Assembly (NCBI GenBank): GCA_008704415.1
Contig: VXIS01000293.1
Span: forward strand, 1 to 61,069
Length of the DNA: 61,069 nucleotides
Direction: 5' to 3'
DNA from: Sphaerosporella brunnea
Lineage: Eukaryota > Ascomycota > Pezizomycetes > Pezizales > Pyronemataceae
How positions within the stretch are numbered: the stretch's first letter is position 1; each line of letters opens with the position of its first letter. A program made the position numbers and the translations under genes. Below are positions 32,485-44,240 of the stretch, in pieces. The notes under the pieces were generated by a model. It saw only the letters and a list, made by a program, of their open reading frames with translations, made no database searches and was not told the DNA's origin.

Positions 32485-35094
32485 GTTAGCAAGACGCCAG
32501 CCCCAACTGGCGTTCGTTTGATTCTCGGGGGAGGGAAACACAGAGACACGACAGTAGTGGGTAGCGGGAGGCGAGAAGCGAGCGAGATGCAATGCAAGAT
32601 GCAAGCCGTCGTATGTGTTGCTGTGCTGGCTGGCGAATGATGTTTCATGGGGGACCAAGACAGCATTTTCCACGGAACGGTTCGCATGTATGTATGATGG
32701 TATCTCTAGAGTGCCGGACACTTAGTCGGGGTAGCGTGACAGGGGGGTCGACGCCCTCAACAACCCCCAACGCCAACCTTTTCACCACCCCACAAAAATA
32801 AAAAGAGTGAGAAAAAAGACCCGAGATCGATAGAATAGAGTACAGAGAACAATCCTCAGGTTTCAAATTTCAGCTTAGTGGCGTGGTTGTCGAGCTGAAA
32901 AGGGTTGAAAATCACTAGTTTTTGGTGGCGGCGGGAGGCATTGGACAGCGGCTCTGTGCGGCTCAATTACTCTCGCTATACCCAATTAGGGAAGGTCAGT
33001 GTCGAGTGACATTAGATGATCTCGCATAAATGTGTACCGAATGCATCATTATCGATTTTGACCCGAGAAGTACTAAAGAAAGAACTTTTGCCTGAGAGAA
33101 AATGTGTTATCAGATGAAAATAGAGTGAGTTATTCATGTTTGAGCGGGGACTTTCACACATGAGCCATCACCCGTTGCTTAATCATCAACCAGAGCGATT
33201 GGACATTTGCCAAGCCTTGCCAAGACGCTACCCCAACTAAGTGGCCGGCACTCTACCAGGGAAACGAACGGCTGCAGCCCCGGATGGACTTGGTTTAGGT
33301 GCCTAGCTACTTGCATACATATGTTCCTACTTAACGTATTCGGTCGTTCCCGCTGGCTGGACAGCAAGAGCCGTCCGAGTTGCATGTCTCAATCTGCTCG
33401 GAAGGGAGCCCAATCGCATCTGGACAGGAAAGATTTCGCGAGACCCGATCTTGCGGATGGGATGTGGTCAGGCGTGGTTGGGTGGTGGAAGGATGGGGGC
33501 GTCGGCGCATCTTTTTTTTTTTTGCGTACGCGGTGCTGAGCTCCATGGGGGGGGGGGCTTCGGCCAAAGTTGCTTTCCTTCACCTGAGCCGGTGTTCTGG
33601 AAACGAGGGCTCCAGGCATCACCACCCTTTGCGGTCGTTGCCCTCGTCTAGCCAGCCAATCACGGCGCGCGGTGGGCTCACCCTAGATCCAGGATCTGTG
33701 TAACGTGGTGCGAGCTTCCGCGACATTCGCAGGCCAAGCGACCAAGGCCGCCGGTGCTGCAACGGCCACCAGGATTGGCGGAGGGCGCTAGCATGCGAAG
33801 AGGATTGTTGCTCCGTGGTTGCGGTGCTGAGTGATGATTACTCTGCGGCCGCCGGCGAACGGTTGGCGCTGGGCCACGCAAGGGAGGGACTGCTGGAGGT
33901 GGATGACATGATCGTCACTCGAGACCAGTTTTGTGGTGTTGTGCTGTGTTGTGCCTCAGGCGTTGAGCTTTTCTTTGCTTCTTTCGCGCGGTAAAAATGG
34001 CACCCTCGTTTGCCTTCGGGCATTTCCAGCTTCCATGTGCTCCAACACTTGCCCTTTCGCCTTGGGTGGTTTGCGCTGGGACTGGCGGGATGTACCGATA
34101 TTCCGCGTGCCTTGAAGATGCACTTTCCGAAGCGTGTCTCAAGAGTCGATATTGCGGACAGAGCAGAGGCACAAAGCACCAGACAATCGACAAACACACA
34201 CTCGCGCACACGTGTACTCCAGTACCTGATACCTCGATAGGTACACGCCACGCCCTCGCTTCAAGAGCAAATGAGAGCCGCCAAACAGACGAGACGAGAC
34301 GAGCTGACGAGGAAAGCGGCGGTCCGGCCCCTCGTTCGCGAGGGCTTGTTCAGCCTTACCTTGCTGGTCGTGGTGTGCCCGACCGAGAGCCGGGCTGCCC
34401 GAGTCCAGCGTGTGTGCCACCTTACACGTGCCAGCACCACTTGCCGGAAGCTGTCTAGCATCGCGAGCCTCGGTGGCAAGCGTCGGTGGCCGTTGTTGTT
34501 GTCAGAGCAGATATCGATGTGAACTGTTCTCTGTTCTCTGGCATGGCGATGCAACGGCGGCAAGTGGTGGGCCAATAGACATCTCACAGTCGCTGCATCT
34601 GCTCTGCGGAGGGTGGCATATGTAGTCGCACCTGCAGCACCTTCCGTAAATACATACAGCTCTGCACCTCTCTCTCGCTCTCTCGCTCTCACTTCCTGAG
34701 CGCCTGTGTACCACCCACCACCCCTCCGCCTCCGCTTCCCACCGCCCAGGAAGATAGAAATACTCCTACTTTATTTACCTTAATATCAAACGAGAGAATC
34801 CTGGCGGCGCCGGACTGGGTGGTTTATTTTGACCTTATTCCGATCATTCCCCCTCCACAGTTAAACGTTACCTTGGGGCCCATATTCTTAATATACACTC
34901 TGGTCCCCTCGCTGCTGCTGCTGCTGCTGCTGCTTTTTAACGTTTCTACCCCCCCCTCCCCCCCAATTTTTTTTTTTCCGTCGTTCGTTTGTCGCCGCTT
35001 TGTCGCTCTTACCTCCCCACCCTCGTTCACTCAACCGTGCCCTCGCCCGCGCGACTTGAAGTCGGCCGGCATCTACGCACCCTTGCCACGAACA
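32485..35094. other. Intergenic region, no gene seen
   Basis: There are 2.6 kb with only short frames, many overlapping on both strands and none with motifs. It has T- and G-homopolymers near 33512 and 33547. The last few hundred bases before 35095 are pyrimidine-rich with CTG repeats near 34910, and are probably promoter and 5' UTR of the F-box gene. Confidence 0.5.
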
Positions 35095-36443
35095 ATGTCA
35101 CGAACAATCTCACGACAAAACGAAGCTATACGCACGCTGGGCGAGATGACGGAGGTTCTGAAGAGGGAAACGGGCGTGTCGGTGGAGGGTATAATTGTGG
35201 ACACGACAAATACGGAGATGATATCACGGCCATTAAAGCGGGAACGGCGGGCTAGCGATGTTGGTGGTGGTGGTGGGTGTGGTGATGGTGATGATGATGA
35301 TAAATCGGGCGTGGTGGAAAGGAAGAGGCAGGACAACCGCAAGGGCAAAGAAGTGATGGTGGATCCGCCACCACCGCCACCGTCAAATCTGTTCAGGAAC
35401 CTACCGACCGAGATATTTCTCCGCATCCTTTCACATCTCACCCCGCATGAGCTCGTACAAAGTGCCTCCTGCAGTCGCGAGGTTCGTTATATTTTGATTT
35501 ATTTATTTTGCTGTTGTGTATTCGTGCGCTGTTTTTCTGATGGTGATCTCAGTGGTACTACATCGCCTCCGACCCGCTCCTTTGGCGAATCCTCGACCTT
35601 TCCGCGCTGGACAGTAAATTGTTCAACCCGAAGACGGCAACCACACTGACGCAGCGGCTGCGATCGTGTCGAAGCTTCACTCTCAACAAGCCTCAAAATC
35701 TGACGCAAGACCATGTGACCGCGCTTCTCCACTTCCTGTCCGCATCTCCTGTGCTGGAACAGCTACACCTACAGTCTTTGGGTTCGTTGTTGAACTCGCA
35801 CTCCCTCGAACACCACTTCCGAATGTCGCAATCCCGATGTCTCATGCATGTGGATCTCTCGCACTCCCCAGTCACCACCCCTGCCGTCGTCGCCCTGATG
35901 GATCGGCACCGCGGCACATTGCGGAGCCTAGACCTCTCGCACACGGCAATCGGAGATGGCACCTTACGCGCAGTATCGCAAGCTAAGGCTCTGCATACGC
36001 TCGAAATATCGTTCTGCACCTCGGTCTCTCGCACCAGCATCCGGAACTTCCTATGCAAACGATTCCCGGGCTGCATCGTAACATTATCACTCCGGGGACT
36101 ACGCGACGTCAAGATCACGTGGTTATACGATTTGATGAAATTGCCCACGTCGGGTAATTTGAAGGTTTTGAATGTGGAGGGGTGCGAACGGCTCACGCTG
36201 GGGGACCTGAGGGAATTGCAGGAGGCTTTCCAGGGAAGAATCGAGATCCGACATGATGCGCATGCTCGCCCCGGGGATGATAGCGTTTGGGGGTATAGAA
36301 GGTATATCGAGTTTTTGAGCACGGATCCGAGTTTGCCGGAGAGGTTGGGAGAGGAGAAGTTGAAGGCGATGGAGAGCTCGAGCAGCAGTAGCTGTCCTCC
36401 GCCATTGCCATCAACACCACTACCATCACTACCGCCATCTTGA
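35095..36443 (+). CDS. F-box protein with leucine-rich repeats
   Basis: F-box proteins recruit substrates to SCF ubiquitin ligases through Skp1. Exon 1 35095-35481, intron 35482-35552 (GTTCGT donor, acceptor ATCTCAG), exon 2 35553-36443; 425 aa. An N-terminal helix and a Gly/Asp-rich linker precede the F-box at about residues 100-145 (NLPTEIFLRILSHLTPHELV, then WYYIASDPLLWRILDL), which the intron interrupts. LRR-like units follow: VLEQLHLQSLGSLL, CLMHVDLSHSPVTTPAV, LRSLDLSHTAIGDG, LHTLEISFCTSVSR and LKVLNVEGCERLTL, resembling AMN1/Fbxl-type repeats. A frame open further upstream (to 34819) has only low-complexity sequence, so I use the ATG at 35095. Confidence 0.85.
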
Positions 36444-37404
36444 GCGGAAACCTTTCTCTTGACGTAGTATTACTATTCTACTTCGCTTCGAAAGATATAT
36501 ATTGATACACTTTTTTTTTTTTTTTTTTCTTTTCCTTCATTATCCTTTGGGTTGGTTTAGGTTTGGTTGGGAGGTGGGGGGCGTTCAATACGGCGTTAGA
36601 CTTGTATTTTGTTTGGGGCGATTAAAAAAACGATGTTTTTTGAACTTGTTGCTTTGTGGTGTTTTCTTTTTCAGTCTCGAGCTAGCGGAGGGCGTTTGGG
36701 GAAAATAGAAACGAGAGAATAAAGGTCACATGAAAGCCGAAAAAAAAAGCGTTTCAGGTTTTTTTTAAGCTTCGGGTGTTGAGTGATCCGAGGATATGTA
36801 TGCAGCAGTATGCTTTGTTGATTCGGCGGCCGGATAATGTTCGATGCCGGGGATGTATCGGAACGGAGTTAGATACCTACCAAGGAGAACTTTGCGCTGC
36901 TTAGGCCTAGCGCTGCTTTTTGTTTTTTTGTTCTACTTGGACAAAAAGAATGGGAAAAGTTCGCAGTTTTCCTAGTTTTTACAGCTAAATCACTCACTTT
37001 TCACCAACTTACCAAAAAAATCACCATTTGGTCCAAAAAATTGACCGCAGGCCGGGGAGAGGTAGAAAAACACATGAAATTCAATCTCCGAAGGATCTGA
37101 GGTGCTATGAGCTGGGACGGCATTGAGAGCTTTTGAGAGCGATTTTGCATGGGGGGGGGGGCCTCACACAAAAAGTGACTTGACAATGGCCTGCCAGCTC
37201 GTCACGCAACACAAACACCTTTTTTTTTTTTCTTCCTAATCTGCCACCAGAAATGAAGATTCAAGATAGTTGTTTAACGTTCTGCATGGCGGAGCAAATT
37301 TATAGATTGCGTGGTGGTGGTGGTGGTGGTTAGATAGAGGTTTCTTTGGCGGTGAAAGCGCAAATATCCAATTGTTTTTGTCCCGTGACTGTTTATAGCA
37401 AGAA
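36444..37404. other. Intergenic, homopolymer-rich
   Basis: No gene. It contains T18 at about 36511, G10 at 37147, T12 at 37219 and a (GGT)n tract near 37313. Confidence 0.5.
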
Positions 37405-37960
37405 ACTACATGCTGCCCCTAGGCTCGAGCCCCACTGTGGGGCTGGCTTTGCGCCGCGTGTTGCGTTTTTACCCTGGGCCGGCGGAGGTTCGTGGGATCA
37501 TGGGATCTCACTCAACTATCGATATCGGGTTTTGAGGTCTCTAGAGTAGGTGCTTGGAATGGTGGTAACTCTGGTGGTATGTAGTGGTTTTCCACGACTT
37601 CGAGTTGCAGGGTCTAAGCAGTTTACATGATTTTCCGTGATTCCGTGTTGATGGATGGAAAATAGCCTCGGTTCTTTTGCTTTGTTCATATTGTATTCGG
37701 TATTCGGCCAGCACCACACATGCGGCCATGACATTGTATATATGATATAAGAGAGAAGAGACTGTGCTACTACCCCTTCGGCAGAGCCGACTTGACTACT
37801 GTGGGGCCTGCGGCCCTTTCTATGGAAAGAGACTAATGAAAAACCGCAACCACGTGAACGAACACACACCAAAGGAGATAGATTTGTGAGAGAGAGTGGA
37901 GTCAAGGAAAACAAACAAACAAAAAAAAGCCTCGGTGGTACAGTGTGATATAGTGTCATA
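37405..37960 (-). mobile_element. LINE 3' UTR fragments, copies D and E
   Basis: On the minus strand 37672-37960 matches the shared LINE 3' UTR (GCAGGCCCCACAGTAG, then GGCCGAATACCGAATACAAT and an A-rich end). It has no coding part. A shorter scrap at about 37405-37465 carries the CCCCACAGTGGGGC and CCTAGG part of the same UTR. Confidence 0.55.
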
Positions 37961-37993
37961 GTGGGTCACTCGTTCGATGATACAGCTGTCACG

Positions 37994-38570
37994 GTTTTTG
38001 TTTGTTTTTAATCATGATGTATTCGGCCGCTTGCGGCCATGACATATAGATATACATGACCGACTACTACCCTTGGATCTCAAGGGTCCACAGACGGGCG
38101 TGTCTTAAGGAACTAGATAGGAGAGAATAAAGGAGATTCGTATAGTAGACGCAAGAAAAGGATATGATTTCGGCTCATTACATTTCTATGGCTTTGGCCG
38201 GCCATTTGTCCACATCGGAAATCCAGAACCGCTGCAGTGCAGCGTCCATCCGCCATTATCGCTTTTATAGGGGTGGGGGGGGGTCTTTTTTTCCACCCAC
38301 TACCTTTTTTTATCAGCCTGCTCTGTGGCCAGCCCTAATCGCATCCCACATCTTATCTTGCTCCCTTGCGCCATTTGGCGCACCACTCTCTTGAAGAGAT
38401 GCTCCCTTGTCTGCTTTTGGCTCTTTTGGCGCAGAAATAGCACTTGTCGTCCCGTCCGTCTGCACGTACGGGGCTGTTGGCGCTTTGTTGAGTCGCAGAG
38501 CTCTGTCACGGTGTTTTGCACACTGGAACTCCCCGCAAATCAGAGGAATTTTCGGCATAGCCAAAGAATG
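37994..38570 (-). mobile_element. LINE 3' end, copy C
   Basis: The minus strand shows the polyprotein tail (NKAPTAPYVQTDG, then KQTREHLFKRVVRQMA) with frame breaks. The 3' UTR follows and ends in GAATACATCATGATTAAAAA near 37994. It is colinear with copy A and its UTR is about 90 bp from copy D. Confidence 0.7.
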
Positions 38571-38582
38571 GGAGCTTGTGGA

Positions 38583-38605
38583 CTATATATATATATATAT
38601 ATATA
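38583..38605. repeat. (TA)n microsatellite
   Basis: Eleven alternating TA units directly upstream of LINE copy C. Confidence 0.9.
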
Positions 38606-38795
38606 AAAGATGTCCACCCGCTGCCCTTCGATCATTTCAAAAGTCGCGCTTGTAGAATTCCGCTTTTGCTACAATCTCTTACTGGGGGTTTGATTAAAGT
38701 ATTGAGAAGGTGGGGGGGGGGGGGCGGGCTATCTTGGACATCGGGGAATCATGCATGGGGGCATGAGAGCCATTTCGGACAAAAGTTGGGGCATC

Positions 38796-39190
38796 TTAGG
38801 GCCCCGTTTGGACTCGGCCCAGTACCTACCTAGGTAGGTACTTGTGAGTACATAGCTTTGATGCTACTGACAGTGTAAAAAACAAACATTATCGGTGATA
38901 ACAACAGCCATTCAAAAACATATTGCACCCTCAAACCCAGCTCCAGATAGTGATGCGGTTGGGGGGGGGGGGGGGGGAATGGTGTAGCCTCGCGCCTTAG
39001 TACCGAAAAAAAGTTGGATACTGACCTCGAGGTCAGTATGAGTTTGAGGGGGGTAGAGCCGCACAGTATCGGTACTTGAGATTACCATACTGAGTCAGGG
39101 TCCGGTATTTGAACCTCGGTATTTGAACCTCAGTAGTTGGTTGAAATGGCCGTTTCGTGTCATGCTGAGGCTATCCGAACGGGCCCCTAA
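38796..39190. mobile_element. Short TIR element with two internal palindromes
   Basis: TTAGGGCCCCGTTTGGA at 38796-38812 is inverted, with two mismatches, at 39174-39190. The ends resemble hAT-type termini. Inside lie two perfect palindromes: a 20-bp one at 38822-38841 (GTACCTACCT and its complement) and a 22-bp one at 39018-39039 (ATACTGACCTC and its complement). A G17 run near 38959 and a 14-bp direct doublet near 39108-39137 are also present. It has no coding capacity and no clear 8-bp target duplication. Confidence 0.5.
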
Positions 39191-39699
39191 CCGTGGTATA
39201 TACCTTATGCTAGAGCTTGTTATCAGATCTTTGCAAATATAGCTTCGAGTTCCTCGGCCGCGGTACGAATACGCGCATACCTTGCCCTTGTGTGTACTAT
39301 AGATCTGGAGCTGTGCAGCTAACCCCACACCTAGATAAAGTCTGAGACCAGAAGTTGGCCGGGGGGACACATGGTGGGTGCTCCTTTATCCATGATCGTA
39401 GCTATGTACGTAGGAAGACAGGAAACTTGAAACGTGAAATCACCTTATTCACCATCTTGATAGCCGTGCGATCCCCCGCAGTGCTCACACCCCTGCGCTC
39501 GGGATATAAGACAGGCCGAGCCTACAGCCGGGGCCCACTAAGTTGGCTAAGTAAGTGGAAGGTGCTTCTCTGAGTTGAGTGCTGGATATGGATCTTCTCC
39601 AGATCCGACATGTCACTGCCGATGCGCTTAATTCCTCCGCCTTCTCGGTTCCCGCGGGGGATTTGGATGCATGGTTTGTTACACGAATTCACTTAACGG

Positions 39700-40330
39700 T
39701 CCTATGGCTACCGGCACACGTCTGTGCCTGTTTACGGAAGCTCTCTAGAACATGCCTCCAGATGTTCCAAGCTGTAGTCGGAGGGGACTCGTTCATGGCG
39801 GCTTGATCTAAAGAATGCGGATCAGGTCTTCCGGGCAACATGGTATTTTGCCTGCCCGGCCTTGAAACCTGGACACGAGGGCAAGGCAACATTAAACTTG
39901 GCGAGCCCATGGTCTGTAGCAGTGTTCTCAATAGCCAGCCAGGCCCGGACTACATGGGTTCCGGCAGCAGGACCATGCACGGGGTAATTTCCATAGACAC
40001 GCTTCACTGGAGAGCAAGTATTGGGGGGGCGAGCGACACTGAGAGCAACTTCGGGCTAATCAGAGACTCCACGTGACGCAAATATTCCCGTTCCAGGATA
40101 CTCAGTTCGAGGATGTGTGATACAGTTTTGCCTTATCGATTGCCGCAACGCAGGTCGAGCCAGCTGGTTATTGTCCCGCGAATATTCAAGGACCTCGCAG
40201 GAATTCTGGTGAAGCATTCTTGGCCCCCCCGGAGTCCTTTTTGGGAATGCCCCCACACCCAGTTAGTGGCAGCTGCAGTCGGCGCTGCTAGATGCTGGGG
40301 GATCAAGACACAGTTGAGCGCTTCCCTCAG
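39700..40330 (+). pseudogene. Decayed SRPK-like kinase fragment (plus copy)
   Basis: The frames read FCLPGLETWTRGQGNIKLGE and, 300 bp on, FKDLAGILVKHSWPP. Both blocks also occur, in the same order, in the minus-strand kinase relic at 45475-46757. Stops and shifts separate the blocks. On its own it would not be recognisable as a kinase; the call rests on that match. Confidence 0.5.
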
Positions 40331-40499
40331 GTAGTAGAGTCCAGCTACGGCGGCATTTCTTTGAGAGTGACAATACCACGGATTGAAACGGGGGGGCGCG
40401 CGCGGGATTTTGAGACAGTTCGCAATAATATAACACTATCTTCAATTAAAAATCTACATATTACAGATTACACCATGCAACCAGTAAAGATACAGCAAG

Positions 40500-41286
40500 T
40501 TAATTTCCGAGCAGCCTCGACGCCGCAAAGCCGGCTGCTTCGGGTGCGTCCATGCCGTATGTTCGGTCTAGGCCGGTCGGGTCATTGCCTCCATTGCACA
40601 TTGGGTCGTCTTGATGACAGATGGCGAGAACCCTGTCGTTGAAGGGACCAGGGTATGGCCGGTCGTTCTGTGGGTCACCGAATGTCACGATGGCCCTCAC
40701 GTCGGCGGCGGTATCAGACCGCATCCACAGAGCTCTGTGGATTACTGTAGCGCCATGGCTGTCGGGCAATCAGCAACCGAACACTGATACGAAGTAGCTA
40801 AGTCACGGAGGCGCCTACGCATGACCACTCAGCACAATTCGGGTTCCTGGACACTGCCGAGCGGCCTGCTCGAACATCCGAACCATAAATTCAGCGCCTG
40901 AAGTAATTCCAGCTTGGGTCTTTGATCGTCAGCGAAAGAAACAGCGGGTGAATGTGGGGAACGTACTGTAGGGTCGTAGGAGACACCCTGAATCGTCAAT
41001 GGGTCGGGCAGTCTCTGCTGGAGCGCGTTGAAGAATGGTGGACCGGTGGAAATCCCAACGTTTCCTTCCAGCTTGTTAGTTCTTGTCCTGCAACTGGTGG
41101 GTGGAGATACAAACCTGGCTCCCCTATTGCTCTCGCAAAGATAACAGTGAAGGGCGTGCAACCGCCGTCTTCCACACCGCGGTAGTCCGTCTGGAAAGGA
41201 GGGAATTGGCGCTTCTCGACCGAAGCTGTGGGTGCAGCCAACGCGGTTGCCGCAAGGAGCAGACTGTGAAACAGATAGAACTTCAT
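40500..41286 (-). CDS. Cutinase-family protein lacking catalytic Ser and His
   Basis: Cutinases are secreted Ser-Asp-His esterases that cleave plant cutin polyester. Exons 41115-41286, 40967-41064, 40819-40919 and 40500-40758; all phases agree, giving 209 aa. A signal peptide (MKFYLFHSLLLAATALAAP) precedes a KR processing site at residues 25-26. Family blocks: VIFARAIGEPGNVGISTGPP, RQCPGTRIVLSGH, AIVTFGDPQND, ICHQDDPMC (the Asp and disulfide region) and YGMDAPEAAGFAASRLL. The only in-frame splice at intron 3 (40759-40818) gives GHAHG where GxSxG is required, so the nucleophile is Ala. The usual AHLTYG His is Asp here (LDRTYG). The fold is probably kept but hydrolysis lost. It is flanked by transposon and kinase relics. 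Confidence 0.8.
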
Positions 41287-41390
41287 GTCTTCGGATGGAT
41301 TGAGATCGAGATCGAGTGGGTTTGGAAGTACTGGAGAGGATGGGGAGGATGTTGAACTCTGCGGGCTGTTCACGTCGGCTTCACACAGGT

Positions 41391-41397
41391 TTTTATA
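41391..41397 (-). promoter_or_regulatory. TATA box of the cutinase-like gene
   Basis: TATAAAA on the minus strand, about 105 bp upstream of the ATG at 41286, a normal spacing for a fungal promoter. Confidence 0.45.
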
Positions 41398-41830
41398 TTC
41401 GAGTTCTACCAGCCACATACTTAATCCATCACTGGATTCAAGCATTGGCAACGCTTCGGTCACCCTTTTTCCGGGTTGGGTGCTCGTATTGCTCCAGGAA
41501 TCCGGAGTGCCAGCGCAATAAGTGAGACAAGTGAACAACTCAAACTTCCACTATTTTGGCCCAGTGGAAGAGGTATCTGTTATTCTCGCGAGCGATACAC
41601 CCCCGCCGACAGAGCTGAATGGTGAATTTCGCCTCTACAGCGTCATGTGGGTCTCACTCCAGGTGAAGAATTCAAGCCACGATATCAGAGAGTCTGTCCG
41701 TCCTATGTGTTGTGTTGGTCGGTGGTGAGGTTGTGAGGTTGTGAACTCAAAATTCGGGGGGGATCCTCAATGCGGGCGTAGATCCGCCACGACGGACGAA
41801 CTAAAAAGTCTGGACCGATTGGATGAGATC

Positions 41831-43040
41831 GAGTATCCGAGAGCCAATCCGGACGCGGCATCGTTTCGGACAAAAAAGCAAATATGCATATCGGCATCGA
41901 TTCTGCGCCTACAGAGTTGTGAGGTCACCAAAATATGTATAGAAAATCAAAAGAGCATGCCATAGATGACTTGTAATGACTTAGAGCACTGTTCGCGCTT
42001 CCGGCTCAGCAGGAAGGCAGTGCAATAGCAAGATTTTGCTGTTCGGTTTGGCCCCAGGCCTTCTGGGTCAACAGCACCAATGTGAAAGGTATTGAGCAGT
42101 AGGATACGACTTTGAAAGTTTCAAAACAAAGTCTGCAGAGTTGCAGAGCGACAGGAGGCTTGGGGAAAACAGGAGCTGAGACCATGGAGAACAATCGTCG
42201 CTGCACATTCCATACCACTTGATGCCCACACCCTCTCACAAGAGATAAACCGATAGCCCAACATACAGGGTAATCAGGCTTTGACTGTGTGTTTATTTTA
42301 TGCGATTGAACAGTCCGTAAAAGCTATTAGTGGCTCGAAGTTGGTGCGTATCCAACTGAGTAAAGCCATAGAATATCGGCACCGCTGCACACGGCTGCTG
42401 GCAATTTCCATCAATGGCCATCCTATTTGCACTAGTCTAGAATGTACAGTGCCATCAGAAAGACTATAGTTTGGCCATTTACCTGTCTTCGATAATCCAG
42501 TGGATGGATGGTTTCCAGCACCCCACCAACTACCCGCATAGAGCTTACGAAAACACCTAGAGGGACGCAAAACATCATCTTAGCTTTAGAGACTTTATTC
42601 ATGCCGTATAGTCAAGCTTTACCAGCACAACCGGTTTTTTCATATCACTCTCACAGGCTCAAAAACTATGAGCTATGTACCAGTGATGATTTCTCCACTC
42701 TATAGCCGCATACCCTCACCACGCTTCATATCTATATCTACTTGGATTCTGAACATTTTCAGCTTGGTGTTGCGGTTTCCTACAATCCAGTCGTCGGGGT
42801 AGTCCAGGCCCAACCCGCGCGCCAAACTTTAGAGGCCGCACAGTCTCCGGGGCTAAATACTAGATATTACACCACCAGGACTGCCCAAAAAGATCCTCAA
42901 GCACCCTCCGGCACGGTCTTTTCAGGTTCTATACATAGTTTGTCAACCTCAAAACTCAGTCAGCGGCGAATCAATGCCGATATGCATATTTGCTTTTTTG
43001 TCCGAAACTATGCCGCGTCCGGATTGGCTGTCGGATACTC
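41831..43040. mobile_element. 1.2-kb element with 73-bp terminal inverted repeats
   Basis: 41831-41903 and 42968-43040 are inverted copies differing at only 3 of 73 positions. The outer ends begin GAGTATCCGA. The interior (41904-42967) has no credible protein, so it would be non-autonomous. I see no target-site duplication; a local inverted duplication is the alternative. Confidence 0.55.
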
Positions 43041-44240
43041 TAGCTATGGTGGCGGACACGTTCATTCAGTTTGCCGATCAACTACCGTTATTTCGAGTGA
43101 TATCCGAAGCTAACCTACATAGAATCGCACTCGAAGTCGATGGATTCATTTTCTCTCTCCACTTTATTTGTTGTGGCCATGATGTTCAGTGTCAACTGGT
43201 TGGAGCTGGTTTTTGGTGAGTGGGTTGGTTCTGAGTGTCCGCCACCATACAGTACCCTCTTCCATGTCGACATTTGGTTTCTCATATTTCTTCGGCTGTT
43301 GCCAATCCTGCTCTAATACTAGACAGCTTCCCAACGTTCTATTCAGAGCGTAGAAGAAGCAGCAAATAGAGACACCGTGTTAGTCTACTACTATAAGCGC
43401 ACAATAGAACACCTACCACAATGCCAGCGACTTAACTAGCGGCGGCGATTGCCTACCCGCGCAAACTCCGAGGAGGCGCGCAGTGGCAGGGGTAAGCGAC
43501 CACCAAACTGGACGACTTCCCGTCTCTAGTCTCTAGAATAGACAGGGCTGGCAATGACATGTTATGTCGGGTGAAGGGGTCAGCCATCGATGGGCTCACT
43601 GAAGGGGGCGACACTGAGGGGGTGTATAGGGGCAATATTTAGTGATTAGTATGGTATGGGCTATTTTTGAGAGGAGCTTCCGGGAGCCGCTCACCAGCGA
43701 TCACTCGAATCGCATCACATGACTTCTGTGAACGCTTCGCGCTTGGATGTGGCTACTGTTGCAGGTTATTCACTTTGAGTCTGTGAATTGCCAATGTGGA
43801 AAAGTGGTTAGTTGCTGGGCCGAAGGCTTGGAGGGAGAGCATGGTGGCAGTAGAAGAGCAATCGTACATCACGGGTTGTTCAATTGCCCTGCACGGTGTT
43901 CAACCCTCTTCATGGGTGTGGTATTCTACCAATGTTCCATTGTCATGAGCAGTTGCAGTCTTCGACCGGAGGGAGAGCATAGTGGCAGTAACAGAGAGGG
44001 TTTCATCACGGGTGTTCACTTTGGGCCACGATTATTCGAATTCTGGGTGTTTTGTTGACGTCACAGATGTTCGAAGCTACACTCATTGACTGGAAGGCCC
44101 AGGCTGGAAGGCAGAGCACCGTCAATGATCGCCAATGCCCTTGCCGTGCGTGTCTACCCACTCTCGGCCACATAAACTCAAGAGTAACGAGGATTTAAAG
44201 AGAGCTCATTGCCTTCAATGCCAGGATGTCACATAACGTA
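43041..44240. other. Non-coding with imperfect direct repeat
   Basis: No gene. An imperfect duplication is visible: GGAGGGAGAGCATGGTGGCA at about 43830 and GGAGGGAGAGCATAGTGGCA at about 43970, each followed by a CATCACGGGT block. Confidence 0.5.

Noticed and set aside
39100..39140. TTTGAACCTC doublet resembling tRNA T-loops
   Set aside because: It is a 14-bp direct duplication inside a TIR element; no cloverleaf is possible.
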